From assembly GCF_013385985.1 (NCBI RefSeq), contig NZ_JACAOY010000006.1, positions 1-64,000 on the forward strand: DNA of 64,000 nucleotides, given 5' to 3'. Position numbers and translations under genes: made by a program. Source of the DNA: Pseudomonas sp. B6002. GTDB taxonomy: Bacteria > Pseudomonadota > Gammaproteobacteria > Pseudomonadales > Pseudomonadaceae. The notes below the pieces were generated by a model that made no database searches, was not told the origin of the DNA, and saw only the letters and a list, made by a program, of their open reading frames with translations. This document shows, piece after piece, positions 31,584 to 40,460 of this stretch; positions within the stretch are counted from its first letter, which is position 1, and every line of letters begins with the position of its first letter.

Positions 31584-32513
31584 GTGGACTTCAACGGCCG
31601 ATCAGGTGAAATGTTTGTGTTCGCCACCGTGGCGCAAGAAGGCAGCCTGTCGGCGGCTGCTCGTGTATTAGGGCTCACGCCCTCGGCGGTCAGTCGGATC
31701 ATCGCGCGTGCCGAACTGCGCCTCGGCACTCGGCTGCTGTTGCGCACCACGCGGGCGATCACCTTCACCGCCGAGGGCGAAGCGTTTCTGCGCGGCGCGC
31801 GGCGCATCCTGGCCGACATGGATGAAGTCGAAGAAGCCATCGCAGACCAAGGCGTACCCCGGGGGCGATTGCGGGTCAGTGCCGCCCTTGGCCATGGGCG
31901 TATGTCCATCGTTCCGTTGGTGGCGGCCTTCAGCGAGCGCTACCCGAACATCGTCGTCGACCTCACCCTGGGCGACGAAGTGGTCGACATCCTCAGCGGC
32001 CAGGCCGACGTGGCGATACGTTTTGGCTACCTGCCCGACAGCCCGCTGACCGCACGCAGGATCGGCGACACCGGCCAGGTGGTGGTGGCATCGCCGGAGT
32101 ACCTGCAGCGCCACGGTATCCCGCAGGAGCCGCAAGACCTGCTACGGCACAACTGCCTTCGCTTCAACTTCCGTCGCGCTGAACCCAACTGGCCGTTTAC
32201 GCGCGACGGCAAGGAGTTTTCCCTCAAGGTCAGCGGCAACATCGAATGCAGCAGTGGGGAAGCGTTGGCCCAGCTTGCGCGATTGGGCGCCGGAATTGCG
32301 CGTATCGGCGAGTTCACGGTCAGCGAGGACCTGCGCCGTGGCCAGCTGGTACCGCTATTGCAAGCCTGCAACCCCGGCGACCGGGAACCAATTCATGCGG
32401 TGTTTGTGGGGGGGGGCCACGATGCCAGCGCGGGTGCGGTTGTTTGTGGATTTTTTGGTGGAGCATCATCGGATGTAGGTGGGTGGCTTACACATCACGA
32501 ATGGCTGAGGTGA
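31584..32513 (+). CDS. LysR-family regulator with a C-terminal frameshift at a G9 tract
   Basis: This LysR protein (GTG start, aagggg site) has the usual winged helix (TVAQEGSLSAAARVLGLTPS, AVSRIIARAELRLGTRLLLR) and effector domain. The last part is abnormal: after IHAVFVGGG the frame runs into a non-family tail. A run of nine G at 32408-32416 explains this; with one G fewer the reading becomes HAVFVGGATMPARVRLFVDF and ends EHHRM at 32478, exactly the expected LysR C-terminus. So the gene is frameshifted, phase-variable, or carries a base-count error. It is divergent from the MFS gene, its likely target. Confidence 0.85.
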   Translation: MDFNGRSGEMFVFATVAQEGSLSAAARVLGLTPSAVSRIIARAELRLGTRLLLRTTRAITFTAEGEAFLRGARRILADMDEVEEAIADQGVPRGRLRVSAALGHGRMSIVPLVAAFSERYPNIVVDLTLGDEVVDILSGQADVAIRFGYLPDSPLTARRIGDTGQVVVASPEYLQRHGIPQEPQDLLRHNCLRFNFRRAEPNWPFTRDGKEFSLKVSGNIECSSGEALAQLARLGAGIARIGEFTVSEDLRRGQLVPLLQACNPGDREPIHAVFVGGGHDASAGAVVCGFFGGASSDVGGWLTHHEWLR

Positions 32514-32514
32514 G

Positions 32515-32575
32515 AGACTGCTTTCGACCCATAGCTGCCTGTCGAGAAGGGCGGCAATCGGCTACTAGCTGACGC
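32515..32575. repeat. Palindromic intergenic repeat, complete but diverged copy
   Basis: Left part actgctttcgacccatagct, right part gggcggcaatcggctactag. It begins right at the end of the frameshifted LysR frame. Confidence 0.6.
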
Positions 32576-32679
32576 TGATCATACCGTGTAAAAGCAGGAG
32601 CATCCGGTTAGTAAAGTAAGAGGCGTTAAGACTGGACGTGTAGTAGCCTTACGCCATCCAACAAAAGAGGTTCAACAGC

Positions 32680-33171
32680 ATGGAAGCCGTTAATGTTATA
32701 GTCCGAACAGTGGGCGATGCCAAAGCAATGATACTGGCTGCTGTTCTGTTAACCGGCGGTTGCGCAAATTACGCGGAGCCTAAGACAGTCTTGATCGATG
32801 GAATAACAACACCAGAACACTCGTCGTTGGTTCATCCGACTCAGGTTCCTGGCGGACTCATGTTAATTCATGCGGTCGATCAAAAAAGCACCTATACCTT
32901 GTCGATTGGGTTCTTTGGTTCACTTTACGTCCCGCCAGGTTTGCATGAGTTTGAAGTAGAAGTTTCCCATGGTTTTGTAGTTCAAGATGCGGGAGGCCCG
33001 GCTTGGACTGCTCCACCCGGCGTGCAAGTTTTCGCTGTAGAGGGCATTAATGCGGGACAAATTCTTAATAAAAAAGGTACGTCCAGGCCTCACTTTCATT
33101 TGGAAGCCGGAAGGTTTATGAAATCAAATTTGGCTTTGATAGAACCAATCCAAAAAATCCGGTTCCGGTAA
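32680..33171 (+). CDS. Putative lipoprotein
   Basis: This protein has 163 residues from ATG 32680 (aagagg site) or 147 from the ATG at 32728, which would place the hydrophobic segment MILAAVLLTGGC at the very N-terminus; LTGGC is a plausible lipobox. The mature part shows SLVHPTQVPGGLMLIHAVDQ and SLYVPPGLHEFEVEVSHGF, a beta-rich pattern like small envelope lipoproteins that bind surface polymers, though no family is certain. It is flanked on both sides by palindromic repeats. Confidence 0.6.
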   Translation: MEAVNVIVRTVGDAKAMILAAVLLTGGCANYAEPKTVLIDGITTPEHSSLVHPTQVPGGLMLIHAVDQKSTYTLSIGFFGSLYVPPGLHEFEVEVSHGFVVQDAGGPAWTAPPGVQVFAVEGINAGQILNKKGTSRPHFHLEAGRFMKSNLALIEPIQKIRFR

Positions 33172-33222
33172 CTTGGATTTCCCTGATTCCAAGCGCGTGA
33201 CAAGGTGTAAAACGATCGTGAG

Positions 33223-33298
33223 CGACTGTATTTGGCTGATAGCTGCCGCTAACGAATGACCGCTTCCAGCCAAGAACGGACGCTAACAAGCGACCGCT
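33223..33298. repeat. Palindromic intergenic repeat, diverged copy
   Basis: Contains tttggctgatagctgccgct and accgcttccagccaagaacg, related to the local repeat family but rearranged. The rest of 33172-33428 shows no gene. Confidence 0.5.
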
Positions 33299-33428
33299 AC
33301 CAACCCTTAACGGCCTGTCATAACATTAGTTGTGCATTTTTGGGACTGAGTTCCTGAGGTTTCGCCTAGGCAGCAAACTTATGCTAGATGACTTTGCCGG
33401 ACGCATTCAAAGTTCTGATAGGTGAGCG

Positions 33429-33830
33429 ATGTTCAAAGAATATGAGTTGTTTCTGCATTCATGCGACTCTGAAGACTACTGGTCGGATGAAGGCATTGAT
33501 GTTGCCGGTGCTCAGGTCTCTGAATTCACCGCGTCTGACTGGTGCGAACTTGAATCCGCCATTGTCGTGAAGCCTGATGTGTGGCTGCGCCGATGTGCCG
33601 AATCGCTCACCGATTGCAATGATGTACACGCGTTGCAGATACTGTTAAGGCTGCTTGAAGCGAAAGAGGAATCGGTAGTCATTCATGCGCTTGAGTCAAT
33701 CGATGCGCTCTTTTTAGCCAGTTACATACGGAACGTGAGCCCTGTCATCACGGCCTTGAACGAAAGGGTTGATGCTTCCACTAGGACCCTGGAATTGATG
33801 GTGGCTACCTTGATCAGGAAGCTCAAATAA
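33429..33830 (+). CDS. Hypothetical helical protein
   Basis: This 133-residue acidic, all-helical protein starts MFKEYELFLHSCDSEDYWSD, with a taggtgag site. The second half, HALQILLRLLEAKEESVVIH followed by ALESIDALFLASYIRNVSPV, resembles HEAT-like helical pairs. No catalytic motif is visible. Its size, acidity and position among orphan genes recall immunity proteins, without proof. Confidence 0.55.
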   Translation: MFKEYELFLHSCDSEDYWSDEGIDVAGAQVSEFTASDWCELESAIVVKPDVWLRRCAESLTDCNDVHALQILLRLLEAKEESVVIHALESIDALFLASYIRNVSPVITALNERVDASTRTLELMVATLIRKLK

Positions 33831-34040
33831 CGAACGACGGATGTATTGCCCGGACGGTTACGAAACAGCTCCGAAAGGGGAGGTAATCCCGCAGCCTACT
33901 TGGTCGACCGTGGCCATGTGGCCGGTATGTGCCATTGAATAGCAATGTGCAAAGTAACCGTTGTCGGGCCATGCGTGAAAACACGAATGCCCGCTTGTGG
34001 CCGAAAGCAGTCATTCCCCCCGGCACTCTCAACCCGCCAC

Positions 34041-34865
34041 CTAACTGTACCCACCAAACCGCTTACCCAGATTAATCCCCCCAACCCCCCGCACATACCT
34101 CCCCGGCGAAGCCCCCAACGTCTTCCTAAACATACTGATAAACGAACTCACCGACTCATACCCCAACGCCTCCGCCGTCCGCTGCACCGACTCCCCCTCG
34201 GCCAAGCTCTGCAACGCCACGATAATCTGCCACTGCTTTCTCCACTGTCCAAACGTCAGCCCCGTTTCGCGTTTAACCAACCGCGCCAGCGACCGTTCGC
34301 TCATCGCCACTTGCTTAGCCCACTCCGCCATGTTGCTGCGATTATCCGGCGCCTGGGCCAGTTGGCGGGCAATGGTTCGCAACTGAGTCGAGGCGGGTAG
34401 GGGCAGGTACAGCTGTTCCGAGGGCGCCTGCTCCATTTGTTCGATCAGCACACCCGCCAGGCGGGCGGTGGGGCTTTCGGGGGGGTAGTCCTGGGGCAGG
34501 GTGCTCAGGTGCAGGATCAGTTCGAGGATGAGGGGGGACAGCACCAGGGTGCAGCATTTTTCCGGGAGGGTGGCGGCGCCGGGTTCGATGAACAGGAAGC
34601 CGACTTTGCCGTTGGCGGTGATGCGGTTGCTGTGGGCGACGCCAGCGGGGATCCATACGCCGAAACCGGTGGGCACCATCCACACGCCGTCTTCCACAGT
34701 GCACACGATGCCGCCGTGGCAGGCCACTACCAGTTGGCCTTTGCGATGGGTGTGTACGGCGTATTCGGCGTTGTTGCGCTGGGTGCCGAGCATCACTGCG
34801 ACGGCGGGTTGCGTGAAATCATCGAGTTCAAACTGGCCCACGGTGTAGAGGGTTGTCTCGTCCAT
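34041..34865 (-). CDS. AraC-family regulator with N-terminal cupin
   Basis: This regulator of about 274 residues has an N-terminal cupin sensor (AEYAVHTHRKGQLVVACHGG, PTGFGVWIPAGVAHSNRITA, with His residues for a metal or ligand site) and a C-terminal AraC double helix-turn-helix (MAEWAKQVAMSERSLARLVK, AEALGYESVSSFISMFRKTL, ASPGRYVR). The start MDETTLYTVG at 34865 is preferred over the longer 34925 start. It is divergent from the DUF1656-HlyD-FUSC efflux operon 125 bp away and is its likely regulator. The 3' end is strongly G-rich on the coding strand. Confidence 0.88.
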   Translation of the reverse strand: MDETTLYTVGQFELDDFTQPAVAVMLGTQRNNAEYAVHTHRKGQLVVACHGGIVCTVEDGVWMVPTGFGVWIPAGVAHSNRITANGKVGFLFIEPGAATLPEKCCTLVLSPLILELILHLSTLPQDYPPESPTARLAGVLIEQMEQAPSEQLYLPLPASTQLRTIARQLAQAPDNRSNMAEWAKQVAMSERSLARLVKRETGLTFGQWRKQWQIIVALQSLAEGESVQRTAEALGYESVSSFISMFRKTLGASPGRYVRGVGGINLGKRFGGYS

Positions 34866-34990
34866 TACGCGGCACTCAGGTGTCTGAATTTGATTATAAG
34901 TTGGCAGCATACTCAATATCGGCACACCCGGGCACTGCCTACCATGGCAGCAGGGCCTTCAAGGTGAAGGCCGATGGTGAGACTTCTGCA

Positions 34991-35179
34991 ATGCTCAGCG
35001 AAATCACGTTTGCCAACCTCTACTTGCCGCCGTTTCTGCTTTATGTGGGCGCTGCGGCGTTGATGTATGCGGTGCTGGAACGGCTCATGCGCCGGTGGCT
35101 GGACTGGACCTGGCACCCCAGCCTCACGCGGTTTTTTGTCTCGCTGATTGTGCTTTCCACCCTAGTGCTGAAGCTGTGA
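34991..35179 (+). CDS. DUF1656 (AaeX-like) small membrane protein
   Basis: This 62-residue protein has two transmembrane segments (ANLYLPPFLLYVGAAALMYA and RFFVSLIVLSTLVLKL), the usual build of DUF1656/AaeX. Such proteins are encoded first in efflux operons with an HlyD-type adaptor and an FUSC pump. It is followed after 10 bp by the adaptor gene. Its role in the pump is unknown. Confidence 0.88.
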   Translation: MLSEITFANLYLPPFLLYVGAAALMYAVLERLMRRWLDWTWHPSLTRFFVSLIVLSTLVLKL

Positions 35180-35189
35180 GGGCGACGCG

Positions 35190-36098
35190 ATGAGGCTCAA
35201 CAACACGTTGAAAATCCTGGTGACGCTGGTGCTGGGGCTGGTTGCCTTGCTGTTTTGCACGCAGTTGTGGCGCGCCTATGTGCTGGCGCCCTGGACGCGG
35301 GACGGGCGGGTCAGCGCGCAGGTATTGCGGATTGCGCCCGAGGTGTCCGGCCAGGTCGAGCGGTTGCTGGTGGGCGACAACCAGTGGGTAGCCAAGGGCG
35401 CGTTGCTGTATCAGATCGATCAGCGTGCCTACCTGTTGGCCCAGCAGCAGCGCATGGCCGAGCTGGCCGAGGCGCGCAGTGTGTTGGCGCAGCGCACGGC
35501 GCAGTTCCGGCGTCGCACTCAGTTGGGCGATGCGATTGCGCGGGAAGAAACCGACAACGCCGCCCAGGACCTGGCCGTGGCCAAGGCGCGGGTGGACGCG
35601 GCGCAGAGCCAGTTGGCCCAGGCCGAGCTGGACCTGGCGCGCACGACGATTCGTTCGCCGGTGGACGGCTACGTCACGCAACTTCGCCTGCAACCGGGGG
35701 ATTACGCGGTGGCGGGCAGCACCAATATCTATGTGGTCGACGGCCACAGTTTCTGGGTCACCGGATACTTCGAAGAGACCAAGCTGCCGGGCGTGTGGGT
35801 GGGCGCGCCGGCCTCGATCAAGTTGATGGGCTTTGCGCCGTTGCTGGAAGGGCATGTGGCGAGCATCGGCCGGGGCATTGCCGACGGTAACGAGTTGCGC
35901 AGCGACAGCGGCCTGCCCCAGGTGGCGCCGACGTTCAGTTGGATACGCTTGGCGCAACGCGTGCCGGTGCGCATTGAGTTGGACGCGGTACCCGAGGGCG
36001 TGGAGCTGGCGGCCGGGATGACGGCCAGTATCGAAGTGACCGAGCCCGGGAGCGCGCCGCATTGGCGGCTGTCGCGCTGGCTGCAGGCGTTCATGTGA
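35190..36098 (+). CDS. HlyD-family periplasmic adaptor (AaeA/EmrA-like)
   Basis: This 302-residue membrane-fusion protein has an N-terminal anchor (LKILVTLVLGLVALLFCTQL). The lipoyl/barrel-sandwich halves are VSAQVLRIAPEVSGQVERLL, then ARTTIRSPVDGYVTQLRLQP, with a coiled-coil hairpin between (residues about 85-150). A beta-barrel part follows (SFWVTGYFEETKLPGVWVGA). It joins the inner-membrane pump encoded next to an outer-membrane channel. The stop overlaps the start of the pump gene, so the two are coupled. Confidence 0.92.
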   Translation: MRLNNTLKILVTLVLGLVALLFCTQLWRAYVLAPWTRDGRVSAQVLRIAPEVSGQVERLLVGDNQWVAKGALLYQIDQRAYLLAQQQRMAELAEARSVLAQRTAQFRRRTQLGDAIAREETDNAAQDLAVAKARVDAAQSQLAQAELDLARTTIRSPVDGYVTQLRLQPGDYAVAGSTNIYVVDGHSFWVTGYFEETKLPGVWVGAPASIKLMGFAPLLEGHVASIGRGIADGNELRSDSGLPQVAPTFSWIRLAQRVPVRIELDAVPEGVELAAGMTASIEVTEPGSAPHWRLSRWLQAFM

Positions 36099-37984
36099 TG
36101 GCCGGGTACGTGGGGCGGCTATGGGCCGCACTGCCTCGGCCGTGGACCCAGGCCACCTGGGGCTACGTGGCGCGCAGTGTGATGGCGGCGACGTTGGCGT
36201 TGTGGCTGGGTTTTCAATTGCACCTGGACTCGCCGTTCTCGGCGGTGTCGACGGTGTTGTTGCTGATCCATCCGCTCCAGGGCGCGGTGATCGGCAAGGG
36301 CTTCATGCGGGTGGTGGGCACTGCGCTGGGGCTCCTGGTGGCGGTGATTTTGCTGGGGTTGTTCGCGCAGAAAATGTTGCTGTTCATCCTCGGCATCGGC
36401 GTGTGGCTGGGGCTGTGTGTCGCGGGCATGACCCTGCTGCGGCACTACCACGCCACGGCGGCGGTGGTGGCGGGGTACACGGTGTGCCTGGCGCTGGGCC
36501 CGGCCATCGTCGCGCCGCAGCAAGGCTTTGATCATCTGGTCACGCGGGGCACGGCGGTGGTGCTGGGCGTGTTGAGCCTGAGCCTGGTGGCTTCCTTGTT
36601 TGGGCGTAAGACGGTCGAGCGGCGTCTGGGCCCTATGCTCAAGGACGTTTCTTCGCGAGCACTGCGGTTGCTGGCTAGCCAGTTCAAGGGGGAGGGTGTA
36701 GCCGCTGCCGAACGGCGCCAACTCGCCCTCGACATCGCCAAGGTGGATGACCTGCTGGGCATCGGTCGAGGCGAATCCGTGTTGATCCGTTCCCGGTTGT
36801 CGACACTGCAGGCGGGGCTGGCGTATCTGCAGGCCGTGGCCCTGCAACACCTGTCGGTCAGCCAGCCGGTCGTGGGCGTGGCTGAGGCCCTGCAAAAGCT
36901 GGCTGAAACCGATGCGGATTTTTCCACGACCGCCGCGCGGGTCAGGGCGTTGCAAGAGGGCCTTGATGAAGAGTCGATACAGCTGAGCGATCCGCTGGCG
37001 GACCTTTCCAATGCCTTGCAGAACTTCGCCTGCCTCGAACACGACACTCCGGCGCCGGCCCGTGCGGTCGGCTTCCACCGGCACTACGGCGACGCCTTGC
37101 TCAACGGCCTGCGCGCCCTGGTCGCGACTCTGGCAACCGCTGCCGTCTGGTACTTCACGGCGTGGGACCAGGGGCCAACGTTGCTTGCGGTGCTGGGCCC
37201 GTCCTGCACCTTGCTGGCGACCAGTCCGGCGCCTACCCGGGGCCTTGCCGGTCTGTTCAGGGGCACGATTTACGGCATCGTGGCGGCGGCCGCGTGCAAG
37301 TTTCTGCTGCTGCCGCACATCAGCGGCTTCGCGTTGCTGGCGGTGGTGCTGATCGCCTTCTGGGTGTGGGGAATACAGGCCACCACCCAGCCGCGTCATG
37401 CCTTGCAGGCCATTGCCTACCTGATCGCCTTCAACACGCTGGTCGGCACCGGTGGCACCGCCCACTACGACTTTACCGACTTCGCCAACCAGGCCCTCGC
37501 CTGGCCCGTGGCGCTGGCGATCTGCATGCTGGCTTTCCAGATCCTGCCCAGAAACCCCGCCGCCCAGGTGCGTGCGCTGAAACGGGCGCTGCACACAAGT
37601 ACCGGGCGGTTACTGCGTGATGGCGCGCGGATGGACCTGTTGAAATGGCAGGCCAGGCAACAGCATCGGATGGTGTCGTTGCAGGCCTTGCCGGGGGGCG
37701 AGCGTGACGCGGTGGGCGCGTTGTCGTTGCAACTGAGCCGCAGCTTGGGCCGGGTGTATGCCAGGACACGGGAACTGGCGCCGGACACACCGGTTGCGCG
37801 GTGTGCGCAGCGGGGTATTCGTCGGCTCTCCAGGCATGCGTTTGAGCCTGGAATGAACGCGGTTCAGGCTCGACGCACGGCACAGGGGTTGCGGTTGCTG
37901 GGGGCAGGGGAGTTGGCGCGGTGTTATCAGGAGGTGGCGCAATTGCTGGGGGCGTATGCGGCGTCCGGCGGCCAATCTTCATAG
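36098..37984 (+). CDS. FUSC-family efflux pump (AaeB-like)
   Basis: This 628-residue protein has two sets of transmembrane helices (about residues 20-180 and 350-500) separated by a large soluble domain, the FUSC/AaeB layout; an early motif is LWLGFQLHLDSPFSAVSTVL and the matching one in the second half is WYFTAWDQGPTLLAVLGPSC. AaeB with AaeA exports aromatic carboxylic acids; the exact substrate here is unknown. The start ATG 36098 overlaps the adaptor stop (TGATG). Its 3' end overlaps a convergent gene by 58 bp. Confidence 0.92.
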   Translation: MAGYVGRLWAALPRPWTQATWGYVARSVMAATLALWLGFQLHLDSPFSAVSTVLLLIHPLQGAVIGKGFMRVVGTALGLLVAVILLGLFAQKMLLFILGIGVWLGLCVAGMTLLRHYHATAAVVAGYTVCLALGPAIVAPQQGFDHLVTRGTAVVLGVLSLSLVASLFGRKTVERRLGPMLKDVSSRALRLLASQFKGEGVAAAERRQLALDIAKVDDLLGIGRGESVLIRSRLSTLQAGLAYLQAVALQHLSVSQPVVGVAEALQKLAETDADFSTTAARVRALQEGLDEESIQLSDPLADLSNALQNFACLEHDTPAPARAVGFHRHYGDALLNGLRALVATLATAAVWYFTAWDQGPTLLAVLGPSCTLLATSPAPTRGLAGLFRGTIYGIVAAAACKFLLLPHISGFALLAVVLIAFWVWGIQATTQPRHALQAIAYLIAFNTLVGTGGTAHYDFTDFANQALAWPVALAICMLAFQILPRNPAAQVRALKRALHTSTGRLLRDGARMDLLKWQARQQHRMVSLQALPGGERDAVGALSLQLSRSLGRVYARTRELAPDTPVARCAQRGIRRLSRHAFEPGMNAVQARRTAQGLRLLGAGELARCYQEVAQLLGAYAASGGQSS

Positions 37985-38355
37985 ACAAAGCAGCCTTCAG
38001 AGACCGGGTTGCCATCCATGTGGTAGGCCACCCACGCCAGTATGTGCGCCATCCGCTTCGTACCCGACGGCGTCAATTTGCAGGCCTCGGCGACCTCGTG
38101 CAAGCGCGCCCGGCAAATATCGATGTGGCGCCGTACCCCCGAGAACCCGCCGAGGTAGCGATAAAATTCATCGAGATAAATACCCACACCGCTCACGCCA
38201 TAGGTGCCCGCCACCCCTGGAGCGTCCTCGTAAATGGCCATGATGTCGTGGCCCTCCAGTGTTGCGACACGGGTCAGCACGTCGCAAAAAGCATCCTTCA
38301 GGGCATTGCTGATCCAAAGGTTATAGCTGTCACCGATGATGATGGGGGCGCCCAT
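37927..38355 (-). CDS. Hypothetical protein converging on the FUSC gene
   Basis: This protein of about 142 residues starts MGAPIIIGDSYNLWISNALK (ATG 38355, weak gagaac site); an in-frame ATG at 38451 would add 32 residues, but that part coincides with a palindromic-repeat half copy (38431-38456). Segments such as GTYGVSGVGIYLDEFYRYLG and KRMAHILAWVAYHMDGNPVS suggest a folded soluble protein. Its 3' end lies inside the FUSC gene on the opposite strand. Unknown function. Confidence 0.55.
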   Translation of the reverse strand: MGAPIIIGDSYNLWISNALKDAFCDVLTRVATLEGHDIMAIYEDAPGVAGTYGVSGVGIYLDEFYRYLGGFSGVRRHIDICRARLHEVAEACKLTPSGTKRMAHILAWVAYHMDGNPVSEGCFVYEDWPPDAAYAPSNCATS

Positions 38356-38480
38356 GTGGCTGTTCTCAGTGTCTAGAAAGAAGTGGAGTCGAATCTGATG
38401 CCGTGTCTTCGATGGCAACGTTCGATCAATAACGAATCCGCTTCCGGCCATACTCGGAAAAAACGGTTGGTCTCGTCAAT

Positions 38481-38843
38481 TCAAACCTTGACGCCGGTCG
38501 TTCCAGCTACAGTCCAATAGGCTTCTGCTTCCCAGCGAATCGCGATGGAGTGCCAGTGCTTGATGGTCTTACGTGCGTTCGCAGCTTCAATATCATTGAC
38601 GTCTAACGGTCGCCATTCGACCCCTCGTCGTAATCCCCCTGCATGCTGAACAGACCTTGGGTATTTGTTTAAGAGGCTCATCTGAGCGGCAGCGAGGGAC
38701 ATCGAATTTGCGCCTCCGTCTGACGTTGGATTAGCTAACTGGACACCATCGTCTTCCCAGCCACAGAGGGGGCAAATAGTGTACGAGCCGTACTCGCGCT
38801 CCAATGTCTCGAAACCGCAGCACGGGCAGGGTAGATCACGCAT
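38481..38843 (-). CDS. CPCC-family Cys-rich protein
   Basis: This 120-residue protein opens MRDLPCPCCGFETLEREYGS followed by YTICPLCGWEDDGVQL: two CxxC pairs forming a zinc ribbon, the mark of the CPCC family. The rest is a helical acidic tail (AAAQMSLLNKYPRSVQHAGG). The function is unknown; members often occur near orphan immunity genes. The start at 38843 has a weak aggtga site. Confidence 0.8.
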   Translation of the reverse strand: MRDLPCPCCGFETLEREYGSYTICPLCGWEDDGVQLANPTSDGGANSMSLAAAQMSLLNKYPRSVQHAGGLRRGVEWRPLDVNDIEAANARKTIKHWHSIAIRWEAEAYWTVAGTTGVKV

Positions 38844-39046
38844 ACGACATCACCTGGTTTAATCGTCTACGGGTATCGGCCAAGTGATCTTTTACTTGGG
38901 GAGCAGATTAAAAAATAACTGACGGCCAATTCCACTCACTGAGAAGAGTTGCTAAGGGCGAGGTTGAGGTCATCCATCGTAGCGTTCCTGTTTCCAGTGA
39001 TGCGAGCTCAGGATACTGTTCCGAGTCTAAGCCCACGGATGACCTT

Positions 39047-39343
39047 ATGACTTCCCTACCTACCCACCGCGTCTGTAATCGCTGCGGCGAACGGATAACC
39101 GCTTATTGCCCTTCGATTGAAACGCTATCAACTATAGGGGTTTTCCATGACTTGGGTGACCAGGCTGTAGTCGATGAGATAGTGCGACGGGAACACATTG
39201 ATCCCGTCATTGTGTGGGAGTACTTCCACCATCGGATGAGGTTTCGTTGCGTGCAAAAGGTTGCCTTCTGTTCATTCTGCGGTGGGCAACTGAGAACCTG
39301 GCGTGCACGACAATGTATGCACTGCTTAAGGGATTGGCACTGA
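39047..39343 (+). CDS. Small protein with three zinc-ribbon-like CxxC pairs
   Basis: This 98-residue protein has CNRC near residue 10, CSFC near 79 and CMHC near 92, framing a central helical part (VVDEIVRREHIDPVIVWEYF). Pairs of CxxC at both ends suggest structural zinc. I do not recognise a family; it may be another orphan regulator or immunity-type protein. Confidence 0.55.
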   Translation: MTSLPTHRVCNRCGERITAYCPSIETLSTIGVFHDLGDQAVVDEIVRREHIDPVIVWEYFHHRMRFRCVQKVAFCSFCGGQLRTWRARQCMHCLRDWH

Positions 39344-39367
39344 TACTCGCAACTTCGAAGATGGGCA

Positions 39368-40348
39368 CTACAACGCCCGCACCGGAATACAGATCTCGCA
39401 GTTGAATTCCCCGGTCCGAGGATCAATCACCGTAGGCGCCGAAAACATCTCGAAGCATGGCCGGTCGTCGCATTGCAGCCCGCTGGACGGCATCCATTCT
39501 CGCGTCAGCCACATCCAGGCGTGGGCGATCTGTTCCGGTTTGCCCTTGAAGCGCGCCACGGCATACCGGCCGCCCGGCAGCGTCTGGGTATCGGCCTGGC
39601 CGCTGGCGACAAACCGCGCCGGTACTTCGACGCACGCGTCATAGCGGCACTTGTTCGCGGGGGTGAGCGACGGGTCGTCATAGCCTATGCCGTAGCAGGT
39701 TTGATCGCTGAGGCCATGGGAATGCATCCACGGCGCCATGACCCCGCGCCAGAACTCGCCGATGGCAGGCCCGTAGGGGCCGATCAAACGTTGGTACGCG
39801 ACACGTGCTTTAGGTAAATCGATGATGCGTACATCCATGGCAAAGTCATCCGCTGGCCGATAAGAGCCGTCAGATTCGCCGAACTCGCGTTCGCCTGCCT
39901 GATGTGGATTGCCGAAGACCTGATCAGGATTGCTCTGCTGGCTGCCAGGCGGTAGCCCAATCGCCGCGGCCTGGGCTTTGAGCCGCTCAAGCGTGGTGGC
40001 GCGCCAGGCCGAAGGCGTGCAGCCGAACTTGAGCTTGAAGGCCCGCGCAAAGGCTTCACCGGATTGGAAGCCGGTGGCCAATGCGGTTTCCAGTACGGTT
40101 TCCGGGGTGCCGCAAGACAACCGAAAGGCTGCTTTCTCCAGCCGTCGCCGTTGCGCATAACTGCCCAGGGTTTCGCCCATCCAGGCGGCGAAGATGCGAT
40201 GAAAGTGGAAGCGCGAGAAATTGGCGATGTCCGCCAGGTGCGTGCCATCCAACGGTTGATCGAGGTGCGCGTCGATGTGGTTGAGCACACGGTTGATGCG
40301 GCGTGTGTACTCGGCGCGGGAGGCTTGGGGGGAGGGTTTGGTGGGCAT
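39368..40348 (-). CDS. AraC-family regulator with GyrI-like effector domain (Rob/SoxS-type)
   Basis: This 326-residue protein has an N-terminal AraC DNA-binding domain (VLNHIDAHLDQPLDGTHLAD, ANFSRFHFHRIFAAWMGETL, FGCTPSAWRA). After a linker comes a C-terminal GyrI-like small-molecule-binding domain (MDVRIIDLPKARVAYQRLIG, PYGPAIGEFW, ending FNCEICIPVRAL). This order is that of Rob and similar regulators that bind hydrophobic compounds and activate efflux or stress genes. It is transcribed alone; its targets are unknown. Confidence 0.92.
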   Translation of the reverse strand: MPTKPSPQASRAEYTRRINRVLNHIDAHLDQPLDGTHLADIANFSRFHFHRIFAAWMGETLGSYAQRRRLEKAAFRLSCGTPETVLETALATGFQSGEAFARAFKLKFGCTPSAWRATTLERLKAQAAAIGLPPGSQQSNPDQVFGNPHQAGEREFGESDGSYRPADDFAMDVRIIDLPKARVAYQRLIGPYGPAIGEFWRGVMAPWMHSHGLSDQTCYGIGYDDPSLTPANKCRYDACVEVPARFVASGQADTQTLPGGRYAVARFKGKPEQIAHAWMWLTREWMPSSGLQCDDRPCFEMFSAPTVIDPRTGEFNCEICIPVRAL

Positions 40349-40426
40349 TCTAGATGTCAGCGTTCAGGTAGCTGTCGAATCGTTGATTTTATAGCCCGTC
40401 ACCTTTGAAAAAGGCAAATAACCCGC

Positions 40427-40450
40427 AAAAAACCCGCCTTATAAGGCGGG
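40427..40450 (-). terminator. Rho-independent terminator of the DUF6555 gene
   Basis: A perfect 18-base palindrome (cccgccttataaggcggg, 40433-40450) is followed on the leftward strand by six T. It lies 10 bp past the stop of the leftward DUF6555 gene and before the AraC/GyrI gene. Confidence 0.85.
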
Positions 40451-40460
40451 GCTTTTCCTT

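Noticed and set aside
31490-31909. 140-codon upstream extension of the leftward MFS gene
   Set aside because: It lies antisense within the LysR gene; the ATG at 31489 has an aaggag site and starts the conserved first membrane segment.
21071-38456. Repeated short sequences considered as a CRISPR array
   Set aside because: Copies are kilobases apart, palindromic and diverged, with no regular spacers and no cas genes.
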